Assembly (NCBI GenBank): GCA_002358875.1
Contig: DEPS01000022.1
Coordinates: 1 to 16,290, forward strand
DNA: 16,290 nt
From: Lachnospiraceae bacterium UBA3386
GTDB lineage: Bacteria > Bacillota > Clostridia > Lachnospirales > Lachnospiraceae
Direction of reading: 5' to 3'
In this document: positions 1 to 6,969 of the stretch, in pieces
Numbering within the stretch: the first letter of the stretch is position 1
Layout: each line of letters starts with the position of its first letter
The notes under the pieces: model-generated
Told to the model about the DNA's origin: nothing
Seen by the model: only the letters and a program-made list of their open reading frames with translations
Database searches by the model: none
Translations under genes and position numbers: made by a program

Positions 1-1161
1 TCGGAGACCGTCAAGCTCGACAAGTCCCTCCTTCTGGGCATGATCACCCGCGAGGGCTCCTCCAACAGCCACACCGCGATTCTGGCCCGTTCCATGAACC
101 TTCCTTCTCTTATCCAGTGTAAAGAGATTGATGACAGCTGGGACGGCAAGATGGCCATTCTGGACGGCTACAATGGCTGTGTCTATATTGAGCCTACAGA
201 AGACCTGATGGCAACTCTCAAGGCCAAATATGACGCCGACCTCAAGAAGGATGCCCTTCTTCAGGAGCTCAAGGGCAAAGCCAGCACCACGATCGACGGC
301 CGCAGCGTACACGTCTACGCAAACATCGGCGGTCCTGCGGATCTGGGCAGCGTCCATGAGAACGATGCTGAAGGCGTCGGCCTGTTCCGTTCCGAGTTCG
401 TTTACCTCAACAGCAAGGAAGAGCCCACCGAGGAGCAGCAGTTCTCGGCTTACAAGCGCGTTGTCGAGACTCTGGCTCCCAAGCTTGTTATCATCCGTAC
501 CTGCGATATCGGCGCGGACAAGACCATCGATTACATGAATCTGGATAAGGAAGAGAACCCGGCTCTCGGCTTCCGTGCCATCCGTATCTGCCTGACCAGA
601 AAGGGATTCTTCAAGAAACAGCTCCGCGCTCTGCTGCGCGCTTCCGCTTACGGCAACCTGGGCATCATGTTCCCCATGATCATCAGCAAATGGGAACTGG
701 TCGAGGCCAAGGCTGTCCTCGAAGAGTGCAAGGCTGAGCTCCTTAAGGAAGGCTACAAGCTCGGCAGCTATCAGCTCGGCATCATGATCGAGACACCCGC
801 TTCCGTCCTCGTAGCGGATGAGCTGGCTGAAGAGGTTGACTTCTTCTCCCTGGGCACCAACGACCTTACACAGTACACCTGCGCGATCGACCGTCAGAAC
901 GCGAAGCTTGAGCGCTTCTCCGACACGCATCACCCCGCTGTCCTGCGCGCCATCAAGATGACCGTCGATGCAGGTCACAGGCACAATACATGGGTAGGCA
1001 TCTGCGGCGAGCTCGGCGCAGACCCGACCCTGACCGAGACCTTCATGCGCATGGGCGTAGACGAACTCTCCGTCAACGCCAAGAGCGTCCTGCCGCTGCG
1101 TAAGATCATCCGCAGCCTCGACCTCTCCAAATCCACTGAGTGGAGTCCGGACGAAGTCTGA
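1..1161 (+). CDS. ptsI: PTS Enzyme I (phosphoenolpyruvate-protein phosphotransferase), 5'-truncated by window edge
   Basis: Cytoplasmic Enzyme I takes the phosphate from PEP onto a histidine and passes it to HPr, energising all PTS sugar uptake. The reading frame is open from base 1, giving 386 residues. The family is about 575 long, so roughly 190 N-terminal residues (most of the HPr-binding part) lie outside the window. The phospho-histidine motif GSSNSHTAI is present, with the His codon at 70-72. The PEP-binding barrel follows, with GLFRSEF, IRTCDIGADK, FFSLGTNDLTQYT and GICGELGAD, the last carrying the catalytic Cys. Third-position C/G-rich codon use, shared with pckA, suggests strong expression. 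ptsH is probably upstream but is not visible. The C-terminus ends in a short acidic tail whose DNA is echoed downstream of the stop. The identity is secure. Confidence 0.97.
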   Translation, partial: SETVKLDKSLLLGMITREGSSNSHTAILARSMNLPSLIQCKEIDDSWDGKMAILDGYNGCVYIEPTEDLMATLKAKYDADLKKDALLQELKGKASTTIDGRSVHVYANIGGPADLGSVHENDAEGVGLFRSEFVYLNSKEEPTEEQQFSAYKRVVETLAPKLVIIRTCDIGADKTIDYMNLDKEENPALGFRAIRICLTRKGFFKKQLRALLRASAYGNLGIMFPMIISKWELVEAKAVLEECKAELLKEGYKLGSYQLGIMIETPASVLVADELAEEVDFFSLGTNDLTQYTCAIDRQNAKLERFSDTHHPAVLRAIKMTVDAGHRHNTWVGICGELGADPTLTETFMRMGVDELSVNAKSVLPLRKIIRSLDLSKSTEWSPDEV

Positions 1162-1239
1162 GATATCAGATCCGACGAGTGAGTCCCGGGTGAAGTCCGG
1201 ATACCAATTCTCTGATTGGAGCCCGGATGAAGTCTGAGA
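1138..1239 (+). repeat. Three degenerate copies of the ptsI 3' end
   Basis: The last 24 bases of ptsI with the stop plus two more bases (1138-1163) recur at 1214-1239 with 23 of 26 bases identical and no gap. A weaker copy with one base missing lies between them at 1177-1201. The copies are spaced 39 and 37 bp, so the period is about 38 bp. Each contains a TGA or near-TGA where ptsI stops. The sequence beyond 1161 is non-coding, so this looks like a decayed tandem duplication of the gene tail. Confidence 0.7.
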
Positions 1240-1273
1240 CGATTCGGACAGGAAATAAAACGGACAAATAAAG

Positions 1274-1317
1274 CAGCCCGCTGAATCCAAAAGGGTTCAA
1301 CGGGCTGTTTTTGTTTT
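1274..1317 (+). terminator. Intrinsic terminator of ptsI
   Basis: The arms 1274-1288 and 1293-1307 form a 15-position stem with one mismatch and one G-T pair around an AAAA loop. A T-rich run TTTTTGTTTT follows at 1308-1317. It lies about 110 bp after the ptsI stop and before the convergent murG end. The reverse side is only modestly T-rich, so any role for murG would be secondary. Confidence 0.9.
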
Positions 1318-1383
1318 AATTATAGCTATTCGGATCTGCTCTATATGACGCTCAGGCCTGATCGAAGAAGGAGACGGCCTTTA

Positions 1384-2553
1384 TCACGCCAGGCTTTTCA
1401 GGAGCTCCAGGATCTTGGGAATGGCATCCTGCTGGCCTGCGGAAGACATCGCGTCGATGTATTTCTCCCGTTCCGAATACAGTTCGCGTACAGTGGAAAC
1501 AAGTCTTTTATCGAGTATCCCTTCTTCCTCGCTCTCCACCAGGACTTTGGAGAATCCCTGCGCTTCGAAGGAGCGGGCGTTGAGGATCTGGTCCCCCCGG
1601 GTCCCTGCGGAAAGCGGGATCAGCAGATTGGGTTTTCGCAGGGCCAGAATCTCAAAGATCGCGTTGGCGCCTGCACGGGAAATGATCACGTCCGCTGCCG
1701 CGAAAAGGTGCTTGAGGTCATCCTTGACATATTCGAACTGCTTATAGCCTTCGACATCCTCTAAAGAGGCGTCATACTTTCCTGCCCCGCAAAGATGGAC
1801 GACGCGGAAATCCTCCAGAAGCTCCGTCAGGTGTTTACGCACAGCAGCATTGACGGAGGCCGCGCCCTGGCTGCCGCCCATGATCATGAGGAGGGGTTTT
1901 CCCTGATTGGAAGCTGTACTGGCGGGAGAGCTGTTTTCGGAAACGCTGCCATCTGAAAAACCACAGATCCGCAGCCCCTCCTCACGGCTGCCCGTAAAGA
2001 GCTCTGCTCTGATGGGGGTGCCGGTCAGCACTGCCTTGCCGGAGGGGAGCTTCTCGATCGTCTCGGGAAAATTGCAGCAGACCTTCTCGGCTGAGCCATA
2101 GCAGAGCTTGTTGGCAAGCCCCGGCGTCATGTCCGATTCATGGATAACACAGGGGATCTTCAGATTTGCCGCAGCGCGAACGACAGGCACGCTGACAAAG
2201 CCGCCCTTGGAGAAGACGACATCAGGGCGGTATTTTTTCAGAAAACGGCGGGCCTGATAATAACCATTGAGCACTCGGAAGGGATCCGTGAAATTCTTCA
2301 GGTCGAAATAGCGGCGGAGCTTACCGGTCGGCACACCGATATAAGGGATACCGCAGTCCTGCATCAGACCGCGCTCGATTCCCTTCTCTGAACCAATATA
2401 GGTGATTTCAAAGCCCGCTTCCTCCAGCGCCGGCAGAAGAGCGATATTGGGCGTCACATGCCCTGCTGTACCGCCGCCTGTGAGCACGATCCGGAGATTT
2501 TTTCCGGAAGCTTTTTTTTCGGATTCTGTTTGTTTTTTCTGGTTTTTTTTCAT
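1384..2553 (-). CDS. murG: UDP-GlcNAc:lipid I N-acetylglucosaminyltransferase MurG
   Basis: MurG adds GlcNAc from UDP-GlcNAc to lipid I on the inner membrane face, making lipid II for peptidoglycan. The 389 residues show the glycine-rich N-terminal motif GGGTAGH (26-32), the acceptor-side IHESDMTPG (137-145, the common Bacillota version of HEQNAVPG), MGGSQGA (225-231) and the donor-binding ISRAGANAIFE segment (291-301). Two oddities stand out: a lysine-rich 18-residue N-terminal extension encoded by long A runs, and a Ser/Asn-rich insert at about 200-219 between the two Rossmann domains. The ATG has no good ribosome binding site, only GGGG about 14 bases away, so the exact start is less certain than the identity. 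It lies 38 bp behind the TSCPD gene and is probably cotranscribed with it. No mur, fts or div genes adjoin it. Confidence 0.94.
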   Translation of the reverse strand: MKKNQKKQTESEKKASGKNLRIVLTGGGTAGHVTPNIALLPALEEAGFEITYIGSEKGIERGLMQDCGIPYIGVPTGKLRRYFDLKNFTDPFRVLNGYYQARRFLKKYRPDVVFSKGGFVSVPVVRAAANLKIPCVIHESDMTPGLANKLCYGSAEKVCCNFPETIEKLPSGKAVLTGTPIRAELFTGSREEGLRICGFSDGSVSENSSPASTASNQGKPLLMIMGGSQGAASVNAAVRKHLTELLEDFRVVHLCGAGKYDASLEDVEGYKQFEYVKDDLKHLFAAADVIISRAGANAIFEILALRKPNLLIPLSAGTRGDQILNARSFEAQGFSKVLVESEEEGILDKRLVSTVRELYSEREKYIDAMSSAGQQDAIPKILELLKSLA

Positions 2554-2591
2554 AATTCTGTTTTTTTCCCCGGATGTAAAGGCAAAGGGAC

Positions 2592-2840
2592 TTATCCCTG
2601 TGCAATTGCCTTTCTCAGTGCTTTTGCCAGCTGATCGGGGCAGGAAGTGCTTTTAAATCCGCAGGTCGTGCCCTCCAGGATGTCGATCACTTCCTCCGCC
2701 CTGCGTCCTGTGACCAGTTTGCTGATACCTTTCAGGTTTCCATTGCAGCCGCCGGTGAATGCAACGGAGCGGATGATATGGTCTTCGTCGACAGTCAGAT
2801 CGATCTGCGAGGAACAGGTTCCTCTTGTTTTGAATATCAT
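2592..2840 (-). CDS. Small TSCPD-domain protein (TIGR03905-like)
   Basis: This 82-residue protein contains TSCPD near its C-terminus (residues 65-69 of the chosen start). It also has a GGCNGN motif around residues 30-35 and four cysteines (9, 32, 60, 67). TSCPD domains also occur at the C-terminus of B12-dependent ribonucleotide reductases, but the function of the stand-alone family is unknown to me, and metal binding by the cysteines is inference. I chose the ATG at 2840 because AAGGAG lies at a normal distance upstream and the homologous region begins there. The longer open frame to 2975 runs through a terminator hairpin and is unlikely to be translated. It precedes murG on the same strand. 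Confidence 0.82.
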   Translation of the reverse strand: MIFKTRGTCSSQIDLTVDEDHIIRSVAFTGGCNGNLKGISKLVTGRRAEEVIDILEGTTCGFKSTSCPDQLAKALRKAIAQG

Positions 2841-2888
2841 AGGGGGAGTCTCCTTATTGGCTTGCTTTTTACTGCCTGTAAAAGCAGG

Positions 2889-2927
2889 AAAATAAAACGG
2901 GAGCAGACGACGGGCGGCTGCTCCCGT
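2889..2927 (-). terminator. Leftward intrinsic terminator between the flavodiiron gene and the TSCPD gene
   Basis: A perfect 10-bp stem (2897-2906 with 2918-2927) encloses an 11-base loop. In the leftward direction it is followed by TTTATTTT. It should end transcripts from the flavodiiron gene, which stops at 3100, and so make TSCPD-murG a separate unit. I could not identify a convincing promoter for that unit in 2841-2896. Confidence 0.8.
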
Positions 2928-3099
2928 ATTCTTGAAAGCGGTTGTCTGTACAGAATTTTCCGCCGGGCTTCCCATGCGTATTTACAGGTCTGTTACCATG
3001 CCTGCAGTCATTTTACGTGACTGGCTGCGGGGGGTGCCAGGGAAATTTTTACAGGCGAAGTTCTGAATAAAAGATGCTGCAGTCCTGAATGAAAGGCGT

Positions 3100-4254
3100 T
3101 CAGGAGCAGAGTTCTTTGGCCATAGCCTCGAGAGCGGCCCTGCTGTCGGCCTTGAGGGCGGATTTGATGGTGACGGAATTCTCGAGGAATTTCAGGTTCT
3201 TGCAGCCGCTGAGCAGTTCTTCCATGGTCTTCTTCGCGACAGGCGCCCAGGTGCCGTTCTCGATAAAGCCGACGGTGCGCTTCTGGAAGGCGCGCTCCAC
3301 CAGCTGCTCGATATAGGTGTGCATGAAGGGGAAGATGCTGTTGTTATAGGTGGTCGTCGCAAGGACCAGCTTGCTGTAGCGGAAGGCGTCCTCGACGGCT
3401 TCTGCCATATCGCTGCGGGCCAGGTCTGCGACCACGACCTTGGGGCAGCCGTTTTTCTCAAGCATTGCGGCCAGCTCCATGACGGCTTCCTTCGTATGTC
3501 CGTAGACGGAAGTGTAGGCGATCAGGACGCCCTCTGTCTCGGGGGTATAGGAGGACCACTTGTCATACAGGCCTACATAGTGGCCGAGGTCCTCGGAGAG
3601 GACAGGGCCGTGCAGAGGGCAGATGATCTGAATATCCAGGCCGGAGGCCTTCTTGAGAAGGTTCTGTGTCTGCAGGCCGTATTTTCCGACGATACCGAAA
3701 TAGTAGCGGCGGGCCTCGCAGTCCCACTCCTCCTCAACATCGTTGGCGCCGAACTTGCCGAAACCGTCCGCGGAGAAAAGGACCTTTTCCGTGCTTTCAT
3801 AGGTGACCATGACTTCCGGCCAGTGCACCATGGGGGCAAAGACGAAATTCAGCACATGGGTGCCAAGCTCAAGCTTGTCGCCGTTCTTGACGACCAGCTT
3901 CTTCATGGCAGGATCCAGGTCAAAGAACTGGCCCATGAAAGTAAAGGTCTTGGCGTTGCCGACGACGGTCGTGTCCGGATATGCCTCGAGGAAGGTCATA
4001 ATATTGGCGGAGTGATCGGGCTCCATATGCTGCACGACCAGATAATCAGGCTTTCTGCCGCCCAGGACTTCCCTGATGTTTCCAAGCCATTCTTCCCCGA
4101 ACTTCACTTCGATCGTGTCCATGACAGCGATCTTCTCGTCCAGGATGACATAGGAATTGTAAGCCATGCCGTTCGGCACTTTGTACTGGCCCTCGAAAAG
4201 ATCGACCAGATGGTCATTGACGCCCACATACTTGATAGAATCTGTGATCTTCAT
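3100..4254 (-). CDS. fprA: A-type flavodiiron protein (O2/NO reductase)
   Basis: Flavodiiron proteins are cytoplasmic enzymes that reduce O2 to water or NO to N2O at a diiron site, using electrons delivered via FMN and usually rubredoxin. They protect anaerobes from oxygen or nitrosative stress. The 384 residues have a metallo-beta-lactamase-like domain (about 1-240) with all the expected iron ligands: H76-x-E78-x-D80-H81, H144, D163 and H215. A flavodoxin domain (about 242-384) starts with the FMN phosphate loop IAYTSVYGHT. The length fits the two-domain class A type, with no fused rubredoxin or flavin reductase domain. The ATG at 4254 follows GGAGAAAG at good spacing. No rubredoxin gene adjoins it. 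Whether O2 or NO is preferred cannot be read from the sequence. Confidence 0.95.
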   Translation of the reverse strand: MKITDSIKYVGVNDHLVDLFEGQYKVPNGMAYNSYVILDEKIAVMDTIEVKFGEEWLGNIREVLGGRKPDYLVVQHMEPDHSANIMTFLEAYPDTTVVGNAKTFTFMGQFFDLDPAMKKLVVKNGDKLELGTHVLNFVFAPMVHWPEVMVTYESTEKVLFSADGFGKFGANDVEEEWDCEARRYYFGIVGKYGLQTQNLLKKASGLDIQIICPLHGPVLSEDLGHYVGLYDKWSSYTPETEGVLIAYTSVYGHTKEAVMELAAMLEKNGCPKVVVADLARSDMAEAVEDAFRYSKLVLATTTYNNSIFPFMHTYIEQLVERAFQKRTVGFIENGTWAPVAKKTMEELLSGCKNLKFLENSVTIKSALKADSRAALEAMAKELCS

Positions 4255-4599
4255 AATTCTTTCTCCGTTCCTTTGGATGGTTATTATGTTTCACCGCTGC
4301 TATGGGATCTGCGCCGGCCCGGCACGGCTGTTTCATGCATGGTTCTGCAAAAAATCCCTCCATGCAAAGGCCATTGACACTGGCTGACGCAGTCTGGATA
4401 TTCAGGCAGGCAGTTATCGCTGACGCGATTTTTTACCTGTCTATCATACCGCAAAAACAAGCGGATGAAAAGCCCGAAGGCACGGCAGAATTGTTTATCG
4501 ATGACGTTACGTTACAGCTTGGGCCGCTGCGAAATTCCAGGCGTTTTGCGAAAAAAACCTCGAGGCCAGTGGCAGTGTGACTTGTAAGATGATGACCAT
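4255..4599. other. Gene-free spacer between fprA and the Uma2 gene
   Basis: No convincing gene lies here; the open frames crossing it have no ribosome binding site or recognisable content. It holds a possible leftward promoter for fprA, a possible rightward promoter at 4374-4402 with a short hairpin and T run at 4416-4434, and a 7-bp inverted repeat (4336-4342 with 4360-4366). Downstream of the Uma2 stop there is only a T run next to the palindrome CCTCGAGG (4558-4565), not a convincing terminator. Confidence 0.5.
4443..4471 (-). promoter_or_regulatory. Candidate fprA promoter
   Basis: Read leftward there is TTTTCA, a 17-base spacer and TATGAT (five of six matches to the -10 consensus). Transcription would start near 4436 and leave an unusually long leader of about 180 bases. 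The -35 match is only moderate, so this is tentative. Confidence 0.4.
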
Positions 4600-5376
4600 T
4601 TAACGGAAATATCTGTCCACGCGCTCGCGGATCTGAGGAAAATCGATCCGGCAGGCGCCGTCGTAGATGCCCACGGGGACACAGCAGTCAAAACCGTAGA
4701 TCGAGGTATCGGATTCGTTTTCAAAACGGTGGACGATGACCTTCTCCTTTACCGGGTCCACGATCCAGTACTCCCGGACGCCCGCAGAACAGTATTTTGC
4801 GGTTTTGGTGAACATGTCCTTTTTCCTGGAGGAGGGGGAGAGGACCTCAGCGATAAAATCCGGGACGGTATCGTTATTGCCGGTCTCATTTTTGTCAGTG
4901 TCCGGGGCGTCATCCTGCCCTCTCTTTTTACATTCTATATAGACGTCCGGCTGTACGACGGTCTTGTCGTCCTCGTCCAGGTTCACATCCGAGGGCGCTA
5001 TAAAGGGCGTACAGTCTCCGTCGCGGCTGTAGATGAAACTGCAAAGCTGGTGGTATATCTGCCCGGCCACGATCTGGTGCCTTTGCGTCGGCGATGCCAT
5101 CAGGTAGATGACCCCGTCAATCAGCTCTGTCCGTATGTCCTCGGGCAGTAATTCCCGGTCCGCGATCGTAAATTCCCCCTGCTTTTTTCCCAGCCTTCTG
5201 CCAAGGTCAAGGATGTACTGCTCCGGATCGGCCTGATGGGTCCTGTAGACCGGCGCGGCTTCCTGTGCTTTTATCTGATCGATGGAGTCTCTGCCGCGAT
5301 CATACATAGATGTCTGCCCTGAAGCTGCAGGATTTTCGGCATTTTTATATGAGCTGCCGGATTCCTTACTGATCAT
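4600..5376 (-). CDS. Uma2-family (DUF820) predicted PD-(D/E)XK endonuclease
   Basis: Uma2 proteins have a restriction-endonuclease-like fold and an unknown biological role. The 258-residue protein carries the family hallmarks: ELIDG followed by HQ (about 85-101), PDVYIEC (143-149) with the predicted catalytic Asp, AEVLSPSSRKKD (176-187) with the catalytic Glu, and GVREYWIVDP (about 200-209). Typical members are about 190 residues. This one has an extra N-terminal stretch of about 70 residues and an acidic Asp/Asn-rich insert between the two catalytic strands. The ATG at 5376 has AGGAG nine bases upstream; an in-frame TTG two codons earlier sits too close to it. It is transcribed alone from a strong promoter and has no partner methylase, antitoxin or transposase. 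The family assignment is secure but the function is not known. Confidence 0.87.
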   Translation of the reverse strand: MISKESGSSYKNAENPAASGQTSMYDRGRDSIDQIKAQEAAPVYRTHQADPEQYILDLGRRLGKKQGEFTIADRELLPEDIRTELIDGVIYLMASPTQRHQIVAGQIYHQLCSFIYSRDGDCTPFIAPSDVNLDEDDKTVVQPDVYIECKKRGQDDAPDTDKNETGNNDTVPDFIAEVLSPSSRKKDMFTKTAKYCSAGVREYWIVDPVKEKVIVHRFENESDTSIYGFDCCVPVGIYDGACRIDFPQIRERVDRYFR

Positions 5377-5461
5377 TGTCAATAACTCCTTTCAAAAAAT
5401 GTTATATACCAATTGTTGCGGCTTAAGTCAGACTGATATCTGGCATACCATCAATACGGTA

Positions 5462-5490
5462 AATTTAACACATTTGTTTAAAATTGTCAA
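5462..5490 (-). promoter_or_regulatory. Near-consensus promoter of the Uma2 gene
   Basis: Read leftward: a perfect TTGACA (5485-5490), a 17-base A/T-rich spacer and TAAATT (5462-5467). The start would fall near 5455, giving a leader of about 80 bases. The tandem-repeat array begins only four bases upstream of the -35 box, a position where bound proteins commonly influence promoters. Confidence 0.72.
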
Positions 5491-5494
5491 GATA

Positions 5495-5662
5495 GACGGA
5501 ACTGTGGCCTGACAGACAGACGGAACTGTGGCCTGACAGACAGACGGAATTGTGGCCGTAAGCAGGCAGACGGAACTGTGGCCTGACAGACAGACTGAAT
5601 TCCGGCTTAACAGACAGATTGAACTGTGGCCGCAAGACAGGCAGACTGAAACTGCAGCCTCC
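5495..5662. repeat. Tandem array of about seven 24-27 bp units between the Uma2 gene and holB
   Basis: Units start at 5495, 5519, 5543, 5569, 5593, 5617 and 5644 (the last partial), with lengths 24, 24, 26, 24, 24 and 27. Units 1 and 2 are identical, and the core GACGGAACTGTGGCC recurs with few changes. Identity falls from the Uma2 side towards holB. The array sits between the divergent promoters of the Uma2 gene and holB. Direct adjacent units without unique spacers rule out a CRISPR array. Unit lengths that are not multiples of three argue against a coding role. Confidence 0.88.
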
Positions 5663-5706
5663 AGCCCCGGGTCCGCATACTACAGCTGTATGCCGTGAAA
5701 TCCGCA

Positions 5707-5735
5707 TTGCCCAATGAGCCCTGCTGAGTTATAAT
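5707..5735 (+). promoter_or_regulatory. holB promoter, predicted to give a leaderless mRNA
   Basis: TTGCCC (5707-5712), a 17-base spacer and a perfect TATAAT (5730-5735). Counting the usual seven bases from the last -10 base places +1 at 5742, the A of the holB ATG. No Shine-Dalgarno sequence precedes the ATG. Confidence 0.65.
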
Positions 5736-5741
5736 CAGCGT

Positions 5742-6857
5742 ATGGACAGATTTTCAGATATTATCGGGCAGGACATGATCGTCTCGCACCTTGAGAACGC
5801 ACTGCGGACGGGCGGTGTGTCCCATGCATATATCCTTAACGGAGCAAAGGGCTCCGGGCGGCACATGATCGCCCGGAGTTTTTCTGCTGCTCTTTTGTGT
5901 GAAAGTCCCGTAACGGAGCCGGAAAACTCCGGACAGAGCCGGGAGGACGACCCGGGAGAGAGCCCGCAGGATACTTCGGAAAATACTTCCGCGGCTTCAT
6001 CCCGGGACAGGCATTCCCGACGCCGCGGGGCTTTTTTTGAGCCCTGCGGCCAGTGTATTTCCTGCATTCAGGCGGAATCGGGAAGCAATCCCGATATCAT
6101 CACCCTGAATCCGGAAAAAGAGTCCTCCATAGGTGTCGGGGACATCCGGAAAATGCGGGCGGACGTACAGGTAAAGCCCTACAGGGCCGCCCACAAGGTC
6201 TATATCATCCCCGACGCGGAGAGGATGACGCCTGCCGCCCAGAACGCGCTCCTCAAGACCCTCGAAGAGCCGCCGTCCTATGCAGTGCTCCTTCTTCTGG
6301 CGGACGGCACGTCGAATTTCCTGCCGACGATCATGAGCCGCTGTGTCACCCTCCCTCTGAGGCCTGTTCCGGAGGATGCGGTGGAGGAATGCCTTGTCAG
6401 GCGCTTTGGCGCGGACGAGGACCGGGCCCGCCTTTGCGCCCGTTTTTCCGCGGGAAGCATCGGCAGGGCGGCCCTTCTTCTGGAAAATGAGGCATTCGCC
6501 GCAGTCCGTGAAAAGACGATCCGGTTTCTAAAGGAAATTGAAAAAAAGGACGCCTCCGAGATTGCGGCTCTTGCCCGGGAAGCGGCGGAAGGAGGACAGA
6601 CGAATGATCTGATCGATTTTGTCCTGACCTGGATCCGGGATCTGCTCGTCTGCCGCAGTACACACCGCACAGAGAACTTGATTTTTACCGATGAAGTACA
6701 GTATATTATAGAAGCTGCGCATAAAAATTCCTGGCGCGGCCTTCAGGCTGCCGCGGAAGCCGTTTACCGCGCCCGCCGCCGCCTGTTTTCCAATGTCAAT
6801 GCTGAGCTCACCCTGCAGATGATGCTGCTTGAAGTCCGCGCCGCCTGCGGAAGATGA
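5742..6857 (+). CDS. holB: DNA polymerase III subunit delta' (clamp loader)
   Basis: Delta' is the AAA+ stator subunit of the clamp loader that opens the beta clamp onto DNA. The 371 residues start with the family-typical FSDIIGQD. A degenerate Walker A, GAKGSGRH (34-41), has Arg instead of the catalytic Lys, as expected for the non-ATPase delta' subunit. A four-cysteine zinc module follows (C53, C102, C105, C108). NALLKTLEEPP (168-178) and the SRC motif (199-201) come next. The zinc module is interrupted by a disordered, acidic then Arg-rich insert of about 44 residues (55-98), unusually long for the family. The start is fixed by the N-terminal motif although no ribosome binding site exists. 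It opens the holB-ricT-trmN6-rsmI block. Confidence 0.95.
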   Translation: MDRFSDIIGQDMIVSHLENALRTGGVSHAYILNGAKGSGRHMIARSFSAALLCESPVTEPENSGQSREDDPGESPQDTSENTSAASSRDRHSRRRGAFFEPCGQCISCIQAESGSNPDIITLNPEKESSIGVGDIRKMRADVQVKPYRAAHKVYIIPDAERMTPAAQNALLKTLEEPPSYAVLLLLADGTSNFLPTIMSRCVTLPLRPVPEDAVEECLVRRFGADEDRARLCARFSAGSIGRAALLLENEAFAAVREKTIRFLKEIEKKDASEIAALAREAAEGGQTNDLIDFVLTWIRDLLVCRSTHRTENLIFTDEVQYIIEAAHKNSWRGLQAAAEAVYRARRRLFSNVNAELTLQMMLLEVRAACGR

Positions 6858-6939
6858 GTCTGTGGCTGCCGCGTGAACACATTATATCAGCTAAGCGCAA
6901 GTTTTCAAAAGAATGCGCCGCCCGGGGAAGATGAGTCCG
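6838..6939 (+). repeat. Direct copy of the holB 3' end 77 bp downstream
   Basis: Bases 6838-6862, covering the last codons and stop of holB, reappear at 6915-6939 with 22 of 25 identical and no gap, including the exact 12-mer GGAAGATGAGTC. The second copy lies in the holB-ricT spacer just before the ricT ribosome binding site. No promoter or terminator is evident in the rest of the spacer. Confidence 0.6.
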
Positions 6940-6969
6940 CGGCCGCATAGTCATACCGAGGTATTATTT

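Noticed and set aside
2841..2975. N-terminal extension of the TSCPD protein
   Set aside because: It would read through a strong leftward terminator, while a proper AAGGAG precedes the internal ATG at 2840.
3319..4377. A 352-codon rightward frame opposite the flavodiiron gene
   Set aside because: It is a mirror of a well-identified gene with all metal ligands, and the antisense product has no recognisable family or binding site.
5495..5662. CRISPR-like array
   Set aside because: Units are directly adjacent with no unique spacers, lengths vary, and no cas genes are present.
5465..5707. An 80-codon leftward reading frame through the tandem array, with repeated CLSGHSSV
   Set aside because: It has no ribosome binding site, overlaps the Uma2 -35 box, and the array units are not all multiples of three. 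The frame is a by-product of the repeat.
6913..6969. The upstream ATG of ricT, adding 19 residues
   Set aside because: The added residues come from the copied holB tail, no binding site fits, and the family N-terminus starts just after the ATG at 6970, which has GAGG upstream.
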